From Troglohyphantes excavatus (taxonomy: Eukaryota; Arthropoda; Arachnida; Araneae; Linyphiidae), in contig OZ010674.1 in NCBI GenBank assembly GCA_963932185.1, forward strand, positions 32,152,683 to 32,216,682: a DNA stretch of 64,000 nucleotides, read 5' to 3'. Positions within the stretch are counted from its first letter, which is position 1; each line of letters starts with the position of its first letter. The position numbers and the translations under genes are program-made. Shown in pieces: positions 49,461 to 60,109 of this stretch. Under the pieces are notes generated by a model. The model ran no database searches. It was not told the DNA's origin and saw only the letters and a program-made list of their open reading frames with translations.

Positions 49461-50282
49461 TCATCGCGCATTATCAAATATCGAAGAACTAAATGTTAAT
49501 TTTGTTTTTACCTAAAATACTAAAATAAAGGTTCCGATTCAACAATATTTTCATTCATCACACGATTTCGAAAATACATTCAAGTTTCACAAATCAAGAA
49601 AACGAAAACTTAAAATATTCAGTTGCGATGTGCTCACATTCACATATCCAACTTGAAATTAAAAACCCATTTATATATCTATCTAACTTTCCGACAACAG
49701 TGTATGTTAAGGGAAATTTAACCGCGAGGTATCAAAGCGAAATAAACTCTGACATATATAATCATCATATCCCAACTCTAATAACGATTCAGTTACTGGT
49801 AACCAGCTTTGAATCCCACATCGCACTTGCATCAAGGAGATGATTTATTCTCCACAACTGCGAGGCCATCTCGGCGCTCTTTACGCTTCAGATAACGACT
49901 TGATGGATTTTCTCAAATACCTGAGCAAGGGACGAAGGAAGAGCGGTGCGGCAATGAGATTTTGTAAATGAATTCGATAGGAAGAGAAATCCTCTAATGC
50001 AGAAATGCTTGTGTGAATGTGTTTCGGATAGATTTTGTGGAGATGTAACTTGCGATTTTGGCTGTAGTATTAGTTTATTGGTTATTAATGATTTAATTTT
50101 TCGAACCTATATCGTCGGAAATGCATAATTGATATTCCCTAAAATTTAATTTGAATTTAAATTCGTATTCTGACGACTGAAGGTATGCAATGTCCATTTT
50201 AAGTGTTTGAATTATTGATTACGTATTGTATTCAGGAATACAATACCAAATTTTTTTTCATCGGTAATACTTTTAAAAAATC

Positions 50283-50740
50283 ATTCTCATAATTGACGAA
50301 ACTTTTTGTCATTTTTGACGAAATAGACGCCTGCAATATACTCTGATTATATATTTTGTCAAATTAAAAAAATTCACTTTGCCACGAAATTTTTTTCAAC
50401 GAAATTTATTTTGTCAAAAATGAGTATTTTAAATAACAAAATAATTCCATTTCGACAGGCTGACTCGAACCGCGACCCCTCGTTCCAGAGTCCAACGCTT
50501 CATCCACTTGGCTATGACGTCTCATTTTAATTCTGAATATAAGTAAAAGAATCAAATATAAGCTGATGACCCAGAAATGGGCCGGAAAGGAATATGAGTA
50601 AAGGACTTTCGTTTAAAATTTGAGGATTCTTGTTTCGTCAAAAGTCACGTAATTCAATGACGAAACGATTGTCAATAATGACGAAAGTAGATTTGATGAT
50701 CGCAGAACGATAAAAAAATGAGAGTGCTATTCTGAGAGTG
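50283..50740 (-). mobile_element. Family B element, better copy
   Basis: TAATTGACGAAACTTTTTG, TTTGACGAAATAGACGCC, AACGAAATTTATTTTGTC, tRNA-like module (50453-50522), GCTGATGACCCAGAAATGGG, AATTTGAGGATTCTTGTTTC and CAATGACGAAACGATTGTC, in the same order as 33908-34334. TGACGAAA and its inverse recur in the outer 80 bp on each side. Non-coding. Confidence 0.65.
50453..50522 (-). other. tRNA-like module of family B
   Basis: On the minus strand: TAGCCAAGTGGATGAAGCG (A box/D-arm), TTGGACTCTGGAACG (anticodon-loop-like, CTG as in tRNA-Gln, or a tRNA-Arg relative) and CGCGGTTCGAGTCAGCC (B box). The terminal stem does not pair, so it is a fossil or Pol III-promoter-like module, not a tRNA gene. Confidence 0.6.
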
Positions 50741-51994
50741 AAATACGACATATTCAGAATCTAGATTTAAAATTCGACACCATCAGCTTGTTTTCTACCA
50801 AAAAGAACATACGTTTTTATTTACATGTTTGTATATCAGTTATCATTAATCTACTTACTTTTTGTCTGCAGCATTCATCATTTACTCATAATATATTTTT
50901 TTAATTTTGGTCATGTTTAAAATGCTAAGGCTTTGTTAAAAATTTACTTAAAACTAAACTGTTAATAAATTTTTCGAAACTAACTTTAATATTTGTTTAA
51001 CTAAATTAATTAAATTAAGTTATAAATTATTTTTTCACGAATTAACGAAGATAAAAATTTGAATACTTCTTAGATTATGAACAAAAAATATTTTTTAGAA
51101 AACCACTAAAACCCGAATTTGCAAACATATCTCCCTAGGTCTGTATAGTATATACTTTCTTTTAAAGTTATTAAATCAATAATTTTCTTAAAATTTTAAA
51201 AAGTAAAGGAGTAGAATTTTTTTAAAAGCATAAAAATCGCAAAAAACAAAAAATAATTTTTTAATTTATAACTTTTTTTTCTTCGGTTATTGTTTAAAAA
51301 TGTTCACAAAATAATAGTATTTCTGAATGCATTAATAAAAAAACATATGGATTTGTGGATCGGGTCTCCCTCAAGAAATATCCAGTTTAATTCTTTTAGC
51401 GAAAAATATATATCTTTAATCAAAACAGACGTCTAAAATCAAAACAGACCCACTCCATTTAACCATTCAATGAATTCAAATGATCAATGCATTCCTTAAA
51501 CTATTAAAAGCCCTCGAAAGCGAAGTGGGGAAGCATGCGATCATTTTTCAAATGAATACTCCCTCCTCATTGGCAGAATGATTAAACCTCCTCTCCAACT
51601 TGATGATTGTTTTCAGCATAAATGTACAATTCAGAATTCCCATTCTCCTATCTTTCTTTTTTCGTTTTGGTTCTGTCGTTTAGAATTCGTTTTCAGACAA
51701 TGCGCTTGTTCATGATCCTCTTTGCATAATGACAACCGTTAATGTGCCTGATGTGTATGTTTGGGCATTTCAATTTCATTCATTCACGATGTTCTTTTTA
51801 GTACCGTGAATTAAACTGCGGTAGGTATAATAGAAAGTATTTGAAATGGTGGTCAAGAAAAACTATATAAAGGAAATGGATCATTTGTTTTAAATTGATG
51901 TTTTGTTGTTAAAACAACCGATGTTATTTATTTTTAGTTGTGTATATTTAAGGTCGGTTTACTGTAGTTGTCTTGTAAATTTATAAATTAGATG

Positions 51995-52260
51995 TTACAC
52001 GCGGTTTCCTACACTTAAATTTTTTTTTACCCGATTGGTTCGATCTCCTCGTTTATTTCTTCTCTTTTCTTTCCTTGATGGTAAAATAACTGGTTTATTG
52101 TTCAGACATCTCCGGATACATCTCCGAATGCTAGCTTTTTTGTTAGTTTTCAGAATTATCATAATTATCAGAAAGAGTTCGACAAAGCAATTTTTGATCG
52201 CCAACTTACAAATGTTTACCGCATGTTCCCATTTCCTTCGGGACGTTTCAGCAATGTCGA
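51995..52260 (-). mobile_element. Helitron-like element, 3' fragment
   Basis: Read on minus it contains GTTGGCGATCAAAAATTG, GAGATGTATCCGGAGATGTC and ends TAGGAAACCGCGTGTAACAT, matching the 3' parts of the 26678 and 32040 copies. The overlapping open frames of 69 and 91 codons arise from this repeat. Confidence 0.55.
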
Positions 52261-52690
52261 TTGATAGAAGAAATCTTTTGACGATTCGGCCATATTTACG
52301 CTTTATTTAAAGCTAGGTAGACAAAAGATTTAAAACTTATAAAATAAATAACTTTTGCATTTCTAGTTGTCCGCAGGTGCACAAATAGGCATTGAAGAGT
52401 AAATATTTTAAATATTAAATTTATACAGAGAGAAAGAGGTCACAAATTGTTGGTTGAAGATCATTGTTTGTCTGTATCACATTTATCTATACTAGAAAAA
52501 TAAAACATTATTTTTCCACAACTACTTCGATTATATTTAAAACAAGTTGTTAAGCTGTCGTAGCCACGAACAAAATAGTTAATGTATAGAAACAATAATG
52601 GTTTATTATTATGTGTAGTTAATAGTCAAACAATAACTTTCTCCTAAGAATTTGTATTCACCTATATTTTTAGTATAAACAATGAACTTA

Positions 52691-52760
52691 TCTATAATAA
52701 TAAAAGAGTGTATGTGTCAGTGGCATACAAAACTCAATCTGCGGTATACACAATATTAAC
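52691..52760 (+). mobile_element. Helitron-like 5' terminus
   Basis: TCTATAATAATAAAAGAGTG preceded by A, then TATGTGTCAGTGGCATACAA. Best preserved 5' end of the family. A weak 3' candidate AAAGCTAG before T lies at 53144-53147 but lacks the GC hairpin. Confidence 0.5.
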
Positions 52761-53201
52761 TCTATAAACGGTGTTCAGTTTAAAATTTTATAAATTCTTA
52801 AGCTTTAATAATAAGGAATTATGAGTTACTTTAACAATTGTCTTTTTTTTACTCTATAAAATATTGCGTAAAACTTTGAATACTTCAGAAAAAATAAATT
52901 AATTTAAAGCTCAGTGAGCTTACTCGAGAACTCTCAAACTCCATTTCGAAAGCAATATAAATAATAATAATTTTAATAAACTTATAAAAACAATAACAAT
53001 TGATTATTTAGAAAAAATATTTGGATAAACTTTGTACGAAATACAGTCATTTTTTAAATGCGTTGGAGTTTGGTTAAACTTCTACTAAACTCAAATAAAA
53101 ATATCTTTAGCTTTAAAGCCAGAAAAAAAAACACATAACAAAGCTAGTATGACAAATTAAAAATTTATCTTTAAGAAGAAAAATATTTCAATTACATAAT
53201 G

Positions 53202-53290
53202 GATAAATATTTCACAATATAATTATTTCATGACTTTAATTGATAAATATTTCACAATATAATTATTTCATGACTTTAATTGATAAATTA
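53202..53290 (+). repeat. 40-bp tandem duplication
   Basis: GATAAATATTTCACAATATA and the following 20 bp are repeated exactly from 53202 to 53281, with a partial third start at 53282. Confidence 0.95.
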
Positions 53291-54139
53291 TTTTCAACAA
53301 CAAAGGTAAATATCTATTTTTTAAAGAAGCGAACCATATTTTACTCCTGTAATTTTCCCTCTCCAATATGGCCTAAAGGTATGCTTTAATGTGATCACGT
53401 AATTATTTTAAATTAAGCATAAACTCCTATTGAGAGACAAACTAAAAAAATCTTTCGATAGTTTTCAAGAAATTAACTATGTTAAAACAAAGCAATTAAA
53501 TGTCGTCATTAAATTCATGAAGTTAATTAACGGCGTAGAAAAATATTTATGCTAAACATTTCTTTGCAGAAACGTTGAGAAACACATAATTCTTAGCGTC
53601 TGCATCTAATTACAATAATTGTTTAGGAAAATAATTAATTATTTAATTCAGCATTCGATTGTCAATGACCATTATCGATAGTCAAACATAAAAAAAAATC
53701 GAATGATTTATTTTTAAAATTCCCTCTATACATATAGATTTGGGAAAATTGAATACATTTCATGCCTGTTGAAATTATGTATTATATGTTTAAAGGTTTT
53801 TGTAGTTGTTAAAATCATATTCAATAATTTTTTTAAGGTGAATAAAAATATTTAAACAAATCAAATGTATCCATTAATTTAAATTGAGTGGAATATAAAC
53901 GTTATTTAACCATAAAGTATATATATTTTAAATATTTAATTTTGAATATAATGTAAATGTAATACGTAATATGATTTTATCAGAAACATTTCGAAGTAAA
54001 CCATATCTAAAATTCTGTATACCTCTTAATCGACATATTTTACTATTGTTTACGTAATATATTTTTTAATTAAACTAAAAGTCTTCATATAACCTGAAAT
54101 GAAATAAAGCTTAAAATAACTTAGATCTTTCCATTTTGA

Positions 54140-54203
54140 TAGATCCCGTCGTCAATAGTCCACTGTATTGCTTTAGTGTGACGTTATTTCGACCAGCCAA
54201 ACT
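54140..54203 (+). mobile_element. SINE 3' tail relic
   Basis: CCCGTCGTCAATAGTCCACTG then TTTAGTGTGACGTTATTTCG matches the last 60 bp of the SINE body. It directly precedes a family A element. Confidence 0.55.
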
Positions 54204-54329
54204 TAAAGATTGAACGTACTGTCTGTAAACGTTGCTGTCTTTTAGTTCTATCGCAACGTACTGACGGTAAGAGTCCATTTACGATAGTTTAGAGGTTTTC
54301 CCTTCCTTCTAGCAGGACGGCCGGCACTA

Positions 54330-54955
54330 CACTGTTAAAAACAGGTATTCAAAAATCAGTAAAATGTAGTCATTTTTTAATACATTCGATACTTATCATG
54401 GCTCCAAATACATAAGTTTAAATTTTGAAAGAGACATGCACGTTAAAATAAATATAATGGGTAATAAATTAATAAAAAGAGCAAATGCTAGCCTGAATAG
54501 GTTGCCTTCATAAATCACGTTCAATATATATCGACAATTACAACCGACTTACCGAGAATCGAACCCATATCTGCAGGCGCCGCTGTACACAGCCTTATCC
54601 GTTACTCTACCAGGGCGACGCGAAGAAGTTTTAAACAGAAGAAATGTTAAAAAAAAGGAGCCAAAAGAATGGGAAGTAATATAACTGAATTGAAATAACT
54701 TAGTTTTCATTTAAGAAGTCGTCATAAAATAATGTGGGAAACAATCTTCTGAGCAACTATTAAAAGTTTGCCAGGTCACTTTGATAAGATGGCTTGAACA
54801 GACGCTGAGATTAGCAATATTAAATCCCACTGCTCATTTTTGCGAAAACACGATTACTTAAATTAGTACATAATTTCTCATTTACGATGCAATTGTACTC
54901 AAAGAAAAAAGAGTACGTTCATGTACTCAGTTTTAGACACCTTTTTTTTACAGTG
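54330..54955 (-). mobile_element. Family A TIR element, most complete copy, with tRNA-like core
   Basis: 626 bp between TA dinucleotides (54328-54329 and 54956-54957). The left end CACTGTTAAAAACAGGTATT and the right end in inverse CACTGTAAAAAAAAGGTGTC form imperfect TIRs of about 40 bp. No reading frame. Near the middle lies a minus-strand tRNA-like module (54548-54619). Related copies: 19023-19165, 35080-35365, 42480-43173. TIR structure indicates a non-autonomous DNA transposon. The superfamily is uncertain, since CACTG ends also occur outside Tc1/mariner. Confidence 0.75.
54548..54619 (-). other. tRNA-like module of family A (best preserved)
   Basis: On the minus strand: GTCGCCCTGGTAGAGTAACG (start and A box TGGTAGAGTAACGG), then ATAAGGCTGTGTACAGC, then ATATGGGTTCGATTCTCGG (B box). 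Spacing of the boxes (about 45 bp) is normal for a tRNA. The acceptor stem is not restorable by eye and no anticodon can be assigned. It could serve as an internal Pol III promoter. Confidence 0.6.
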
Positions 54956-54959
54956 TATA

Positions 54960-56281
54960 ACCAAAAAAATATGGGCTGATGCAAAAAAGTTAAAAAATGA
55001 CCACTAAATTCTTGTTATGTACAAAAATATTTCCGAAAGGTTGTTTTGGGAAGAACTATGGCCTATACGTTCAATCATTATTATATTTTTCTGCCAAAAT
55101 TAAATTCCCCCTGTTGTGAATTATAAACTTTCTTATTTTATTCTCAATAAAGCTAGAACTATTAAACTGATTTTAATGTAATCACTAGTAGATAAGTTTA
55201 GAGAACAGCTGTAAAATATATACTTTTATCTTAGTTTCAGTTTTTTTTGGGACCTAACTCCATAGAAAATAACATCGTTTTTATTCAGAACATAAAGATA
55301 TGGAGGAATTATGTATAATAAATTTATAAATTTTTAAAAGAATAAGAAAACAAATTTTGTAACAAAGTTAAAATATCTAACAAAAAAAATTAAAATTTTC
55401 AGAAAAAGTGGAAAGAAAGTGTTTTAAAAAAAAATGGTTGTAGCAATTTCCGTACAACCCCCTACAATAGGAACATTTCTTATTTACTCATCGTAGTTGC
55501 TCAGGGTTCTAAGCACACCTTATTTAATTTAGATTATTATCTTTCCTATCTACGAATGGTATACTAATATATGTTTTTCGTATTATTTTCTTTATTTTCA
55601 TTTGGAAGTATGCTGTCCCTACGCATAATTATTTTTCTTTGGCAAATAAAGCAAAAAGACGAAGATGTTTATCAATATATATTTCTTGAACATATTCTCG
55701 TGCAAACGTTTTATGAATAGAATAAATCTGCTTAGCATTAAATTTATTAACGAGACCGCTTACTCATTTATAAGATTTAATTATATTCTTTATAAAATAT
55801 ACGTTTGATTAGAGAACATTTTCTATTTTTATGTAGCAAGAAAGGTACGTTTTTGTTATTAAATGATTATTTTATTTTCTATAAATAATAAACGATTAAA
55901 AGTACAGTTATAATATTGCTACATATTAAGGAAGAAATATATCATATATACAATTAAAAATATATAAGTTTGTAGATTGATTAACTCTTTAACAACTCGA
56001 ATACTATATAATTTAAATTAAATTAAATATACACTTCGTTTACTTTATTTAGTTTGCGTCAAAATGATGTGGATTATAAGTATAACAATAAAATATAAAC
56101 AACATGTCAAATATACCAGTATGTTTGTTTCACTGAGATCGAATGTTTTATTTTAATAGAAAAAAAATTGACTAATAAAACCGGACAATCATACATCTAA
56201 GATAAAAACTATAAATTGAACATTATAAAATTTACTGGCCTCTGAGTTGAAAAATAATTTAAGTTTTTAATTATAAGTAGA
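54960..56281. other. AT-rich DNA, nothing identified
   Basis: Poly-A/T-rich sequence closed in all frames, with no repeat border recognised. Confidence 0.65.
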
Positions 56282-56446
56282 AGACTATAAATATAATCAT
56301 CTCATTATTGTGGAAGACTATAAATATGATCGTCTAATTATAGTGGCAGATTATAAGTATAATCATTTCATTGTAGTGGCAGACTATAAATATGATCATC
56401 ACATTGTAATGGAAGACTATAAATATAATCATCTCATCATTAAATA
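56282..56446 (+). repeat. 33-bp tandem repeat, 5 copies
   Basis: Units beginning AGACTATAAATATAATCATC start at 56282, 56315, 56348, 56381 and 56414, with a few substitutions each. Moderate age. Confidence 0.92.
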
Positions 56447-56459
56447 ATTAAATGTTAAA

Positions 56460-56562
56460 ATTATTTAATATTAAATTAATTAAACGAATAATTATTTAAT
56501 ATTAAATTAATTAAATGAATAATTATTTAATGTTAAATTAATTAAACGAATAATTATTTAAC
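56460..56562 (+). repeat. 31-bp tandem repeat, 3.3 copies
   Basis: Units ATTATTTAATATTAAATTAA plus TTAAACGAATA start at 56460, 56491, 56522 and 56553. Directly follows the 33-bp array. Confidence 0.9.
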
Positions 56563-56762
56563 CCTTCGTACTGTTTATCCGCAGAAGACCATTTGAGAAA
56601 CAAAGTTTAAATCAAGTGATCTCTTTATGCTTTAATTTAACACTGCACAACACTCTTGTTCGATGGCAATAACAACAAGGTGAGGCTGGGGTCACTGGTA
56701 TCCCCTTTATGATTCTAGAGTTAGGGACATTACCAAAAACCTTCTGTGAAATAATATAAGTG

Positions 56763-57214
56763 GCCAGCGGTTGACTGAGTGGTAGAGCACTGGACTCAAA
56801 ATCGGAAGGTTGTAGGGTTCGAAACTCGACTTTAAGAGTGCAACGAGGTTCAGATCTCGTCATTCACACGAAACATCTGCCGTGTATAGGGAACTGTTGA
56901 TCGTTAAATCTGTTGTGTTACAAGGGCGATCGGTTAGAACTAACGGACTCATAACCCGAGATCTGCGGTTCGAATCTCTTTTGAGAATATAGTGAGCTCG
57001 TGAATAGAGGATCGCCAGTTTCGTTCATCATCGTCCTTTGAAAACACGGCTTCACGAGTATATAGGTGCGTTGGGTACCTGCTCATGTGTTATTACATGG
57101 TTCAAATTTAAGAAGCAGTGTTTCTGGGTCTTTCGTACGGAATATATTTAGAACTGTCACCAATACCCCACTATTTAACTCTATTGCGACGTTAATTCAA
57201 GCAACCAACTGAAC
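56763..57214 (+). mobile_element. SINE with two tandem tRNA-like heads
   Basis: Head 1 (56763-56833) has GACTGAGTGGTAGAGCAC, an ACTCAAAAT anticodon-loop-like stretch and AGGGTTCGAAACTCG. Head 2 (56921-56981) has CGATCGGTTAGAACTAACGG, GACTCATAACC (Met-CAT-like) and CGGTTCGAATCTC. The 3' part (TACCTGCTCATGTG, ATGGTTCAAATTTAAGAAGC, CTGGGTCTTTCG, GCGACGTTAATTCAAGCAAC) is a diverged copy of the SINE body at 57533 and 58019. Two box A/B sets in one element suggest head capture or insertion of one SINE into another. Confidence 0.6.
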
Positions 57215-57532
57215 TAATACAGGACGTCATAACCATAAAAATTCGAGAAAGGAAATCATGGAAATAAAGAAACTCACCATAAATATGTGAGCAAATTCCG
57301 TTTCCCACCCAAGGGACAAAGACGATCTGCAAAACAATGGATGTCAGTCGCATCCCCTCGCTATATCAAAAGACAAGTCAGGAAATTTTGACAAGTAATT
57401 ATCCTTGCGGTGGTCGCGCCGCTAGGAGCGTTCCAGAAAAATGTTCAATAAAGGCAGAAGAATAAAAGGCGAATTTGCTAGTTGAAACGATTATTTTACG
57501 TATATTGAACGGATCAAGTTCTGAATAATTTT

Positions 57533-57939
57533 GGTGTCCAGGTAGACCAGTGCATAAAGGCGTTCATCTGGTAATCAGAGGATTGCTAGTTCAAGCCCGT
57601 GCGATGGACTTGACAAAGAAAAGTAAAAAAAGTAGCCATCTTGTGATTGGAGGGTTGCCCTCTATGCTTCAAAAATACTATAAAGTCATCCAGAACACCC
57701 AAAAAATTATACCGGCGCGTATACGAGACTGGTGCACGATAAATCTGATCGGAGTCCAAAGTTACCACACCTATTGAAGTTGTGGGTGCCAGCACAGGTG
57801 TTGTCCTCGTCATCTGACCATGGTTCAAAAATAAGAGGCATCGTTTCCTGGTCTTTCCTTCGAGATAGGTCCCGAACCGTCGCCAATAAACCGCTGTGCA
57901 TCTCTAGTGCGACATTAATTAACCAAACCAACCAAACCC
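57533..57939 (+). mobile_element. Full-length tRNA-headed SINE
   Basis: Head: GGTAGACCAGTGCATAAAGG (A box), TCTGGTAATCAGAGG, CTAGTTCAAGCCCG (B box). Body: GATTGGAGGGTTGCC, ATACGAGACTGGTGCACG, TCTGATCGGAGTCCAAAG, GGTGCCAGCACAGGTGTTG, CTGACCATGGTTCAAAAATA, TCTTTCCTTCGAGATAGG, TCTAGTGCGACATTAATT. Tail AACCAAACCAACCAAACC. About 400 bp, transcribed by Pol III and copied by a LINE enzyme if active. Several antisense frames arise from this body and are not genes. Confidence 0.8.
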
Positions 57940-58018
57940 TAAAATCAACGAAAAAGTTATCAACTACACAACAGAATTGTTTTTTTATACAACAGTGAGA
58001 GTCCAGGTTGTTTAGAAA

Positions 58019-58414
58019 GCCTCCGTGGCCGAGTGGAATGAGGCGTCAGCTGGGAATCCAAGGGGTCCCCGGTTCGAGCCTTTGCGCGGACTAGACTAAA
58101 GAATAGTAAAAAGTAGTGGATATTGCGATCGGAGGGTTGCCAACTTCGCTACCAAAATGCTAGAATGTCGTCCAGAACATCCACAAAAATTAACGGCGTG
58201 TATACGGGACTGGTGAACGATAAATCTGATCGGGGTCCAAAGTCCCGATGTCTATTGAAGGTGTTGGGTGCCAGCTCAGGTGTAGTCCTTGTCATCTGAC
58301 CATGGTTCAAAAATACGAGGCATCGTTCCCGTGTCTTTCCTTCGAGATAAGCCCCGAACCGTCGTCAATAGCCCACTGCGCAGCTCTAGTGCGACGTTAA
58401 TTAACCAACCAACC
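58019..58414 (+). mobile_element. Full-length SINE with tRNA-Ser-like head
   Basis: The head has a perfect A box TGGCCGAGTGG (58026-58036), GGGGTCCCC like the long variable arm of tRNA-Ser, and B box GGTTCGAGCC (58071-58080). The body is nearly the same as at 57533 (CGATCGGAGGGTTGCC, ATACGGGACTGGTGAACG, GGTGCCAGCTCAGGTGTAG, CTTTCCTTCGAGATAAGCC) and ends TTAATTAACCAACCAACC. Different head, same body as its neighbour only 80 bp away. Confidence 0.82.
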
Positions 58415-58433
58415 ATATCCATGTCTATTTTTG

Positions 58434-58520
58434 GTTTGAGATTAATTAACATGGTACTAGAGCTGCACAGTGGGTTATTGACGACGGTTCGGGGCTTATC
58501 TCGAAGGAAAGACACGGGAA
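58434..58520 (-). mobile_element. Inverted SINE 3'-end fragment forming a hairpin with the previous copy
   Basis: GAGCTGCACAGTGGGTTATT, GACGACGGTTCGGGGCTTAT and CTCGAAGGAAAGACACGGG are the inverse of 58336-58401 with few changes (even the rare CGTGTCTTTCC variant is shared). With a spacer of about 35 bp the two arms would form a long hairpin. The shared private variant suggests copying from the neighbouring SINE rather than independent insertion. Confidence 0.7.
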
Positions 58521-59119
58521 CTCTCACATCCATATATTTTAGAATCAAACACTATACAACGTGAAGCCAACCTCAGAACTTTAGCTTTATAAAAATAAAA
58601 ACTACCCCTTTCAAAGAATTTTGTAACAGCAACACAGTTTTTCCCTCTTCACTTCACGTCGAGGCAGTTCACCTCTCGTCTGCGTTATTCGGAACCGACC
58701 GTGGTATTGACGAAAACTTCTTGCAGTCGCCAGTGCTCGAAAGAACACGCCTAGTGTTTTCTTCCATCGACCTCCAAACATCCCTTCGGGGTTCGCAGTT
58801 TCTTCGTTTGAAATGAAAGTATAAAAATAGGTGAGTGAAATGTTGAAGCGCATAAAATAAGAGTTATGTCCAAAGGAACAGACATTTTATCGCCGCTCAA
58901 TAGAGTTGATGCATAAACACGGCGTTTATTTACTTTTTATGAGTATCAACGATCTTTCATATGTATTTAAAAACTGTTGTGTTCATTAATGGTAAATAAA
59001 AATTAAACAAGTGAAGCAAAAGTCTCATGCAAAACGATCATTTTGGAAGACTATATAAGTCGGAATTGGTCGCCTTTGAAAAAAAATCTCCAACAGAAAT
59101 AATATAAAGTCGGCTTGGA

Positions 59120-59416
59120 TTGGTTTGGTTTGTTTTAATTAACGTCGCACTAGAGCTGAACAGTGGGCTATTGGCGACGGTTAGGGGCCTATCTCGAAGG
59201 AAAGACCCGGGAACGATGCCTCGTATTTTTGAACCATATTCAAATGACAAGGACGACACCTGAGCTGGCACCCGACGCAACCTCAATAGGTGTCAGGACA
59301 TTGGACCCCGATCAGATTTATCGTGCACCAGTCCCGTAAACACGCCAGTATAATTTGTTGGATGTTCTGGACGACTTTCTAGTATTTTTGTAGCGAAGCT
59401 GGCAACCCTCCGATCG
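59120..59416 (-). mobile_element. 5'-truncated SINE with exact 13-bp target duplication
   Basis: AAGTCGGCTTGGA flanks both sides (59107-59119 and 59417-59429). On minus the element runs from CGATCGGAGGGTTGCCAGC through ACGGGACTGGTGCACG, GGTGCCAGCTCAGGTGTCG and CTTTCCTTCGAGATAGGCC to the CAAACCAAACCAA tail. The tRNA head is missing. Truncated 5' end, tail next to the duplication and a 13-bp TSD are the marks of target-primed reverse transcription. Confidence 0.88.
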
Positions 59417-59429
59417 AAGTCGGCTTGGA

Positions 59430-59613
59430 AGTAAAACCACGTACATTTCAACTAAAGAAACATCAGCCGTTGTTGGCGACAAAATCCAAAGTCAATGTTT
59501 TTTCCTCTCTGGAGTGTAGAACCAAGGTCATTCACATTTAGAAGTTTTATATCTTAGATTTCGTCGCCAATAACGGCAGCCAAAGTTTTGGTTTAAATAT
59601 ATGTGGTTTTACT
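59430..59613. mobile_element. 184-bp element with long imperfect TIRs
   Basis: AGTAAAACCAC (59430) is inverted at the right end (GTGGTTTTACT, 59603-59613). The arms continue imperfectly for about 55 bp, including GTTGTTGGCGACAAAATC versus inverted GTTATTGGCGACGAAATC. Non-coding. Flanking duplication unclear because the SINE duplication abuts the left end. Likely a MITE. Confidence 0.55.
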
Positions 59614-60109
59614 ATTGAACTGATGACAAACAAGCTTTTCAGTTTGATGGTGAAGGCTATCTACCACGCCCATATTTGCTTTAATTCAAGATCTTACGCG
59701 TATGGATGGCTAATTTTTTACTCCTATTTTTTTGTCAATCGTGCAATTTGTCAAGGATTTAAAGTGTCGAAGTCGATCACTCTAAAATCATTACACTGTG
59801 TTTTTATCTTGATACTTTATGCAGCTGATTTTAAAGACATTTCAGGTTCAAAGTATAAGTCATAGCGCTATAATTCATTTTCATTTTGCTTCCTTGAAAC
59901 AAATTCAGCAATATTTAAACAAATAATTAAAGCTATCAAGAATTTCGATATACTGGTTAACACTTCACTCAGCTTGGGATGGAAGGGTCTCGAGATATGT
60001 CCTAGGAAACTCCGATAAAAGACTCGCCAAATAGAGAGGGTTGGTGAGAATAAAAGTTTTGTGAAATTTTTTTTATCATACAGGACATAATGCAGAAGTT
60101 TGAAAAATG

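Noticed and set aside
49097..49477. 126-codon minus-strand frame with a 10-residue repeat
   Set aside because: It is the 30-bp minisatellite read in frame, continued into an antisense SINE relic. Other frames stay open too, as expected for a unit divisible by three.
56763..56833. Possible functional tRNA gene
   Set aside because: A and B boxes are present, but the 5' and 3' ends do not form an acceptor stem and a SINE body follows.
58276..58564. 90- and 91-codon overlapping frames on both strands
   Set aside because: Both arise from the SINE body and its inverted fragment; similar peptides recur at 57732-57998 and 59038-59286 for the same reason.
58600..58860. TATAAAAATAGG next to a less AT-rich 200-bp segment as a promoter
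   Set aside because: TATA-like strings are common in this AT-rich window and no gene follows on the plus strand.
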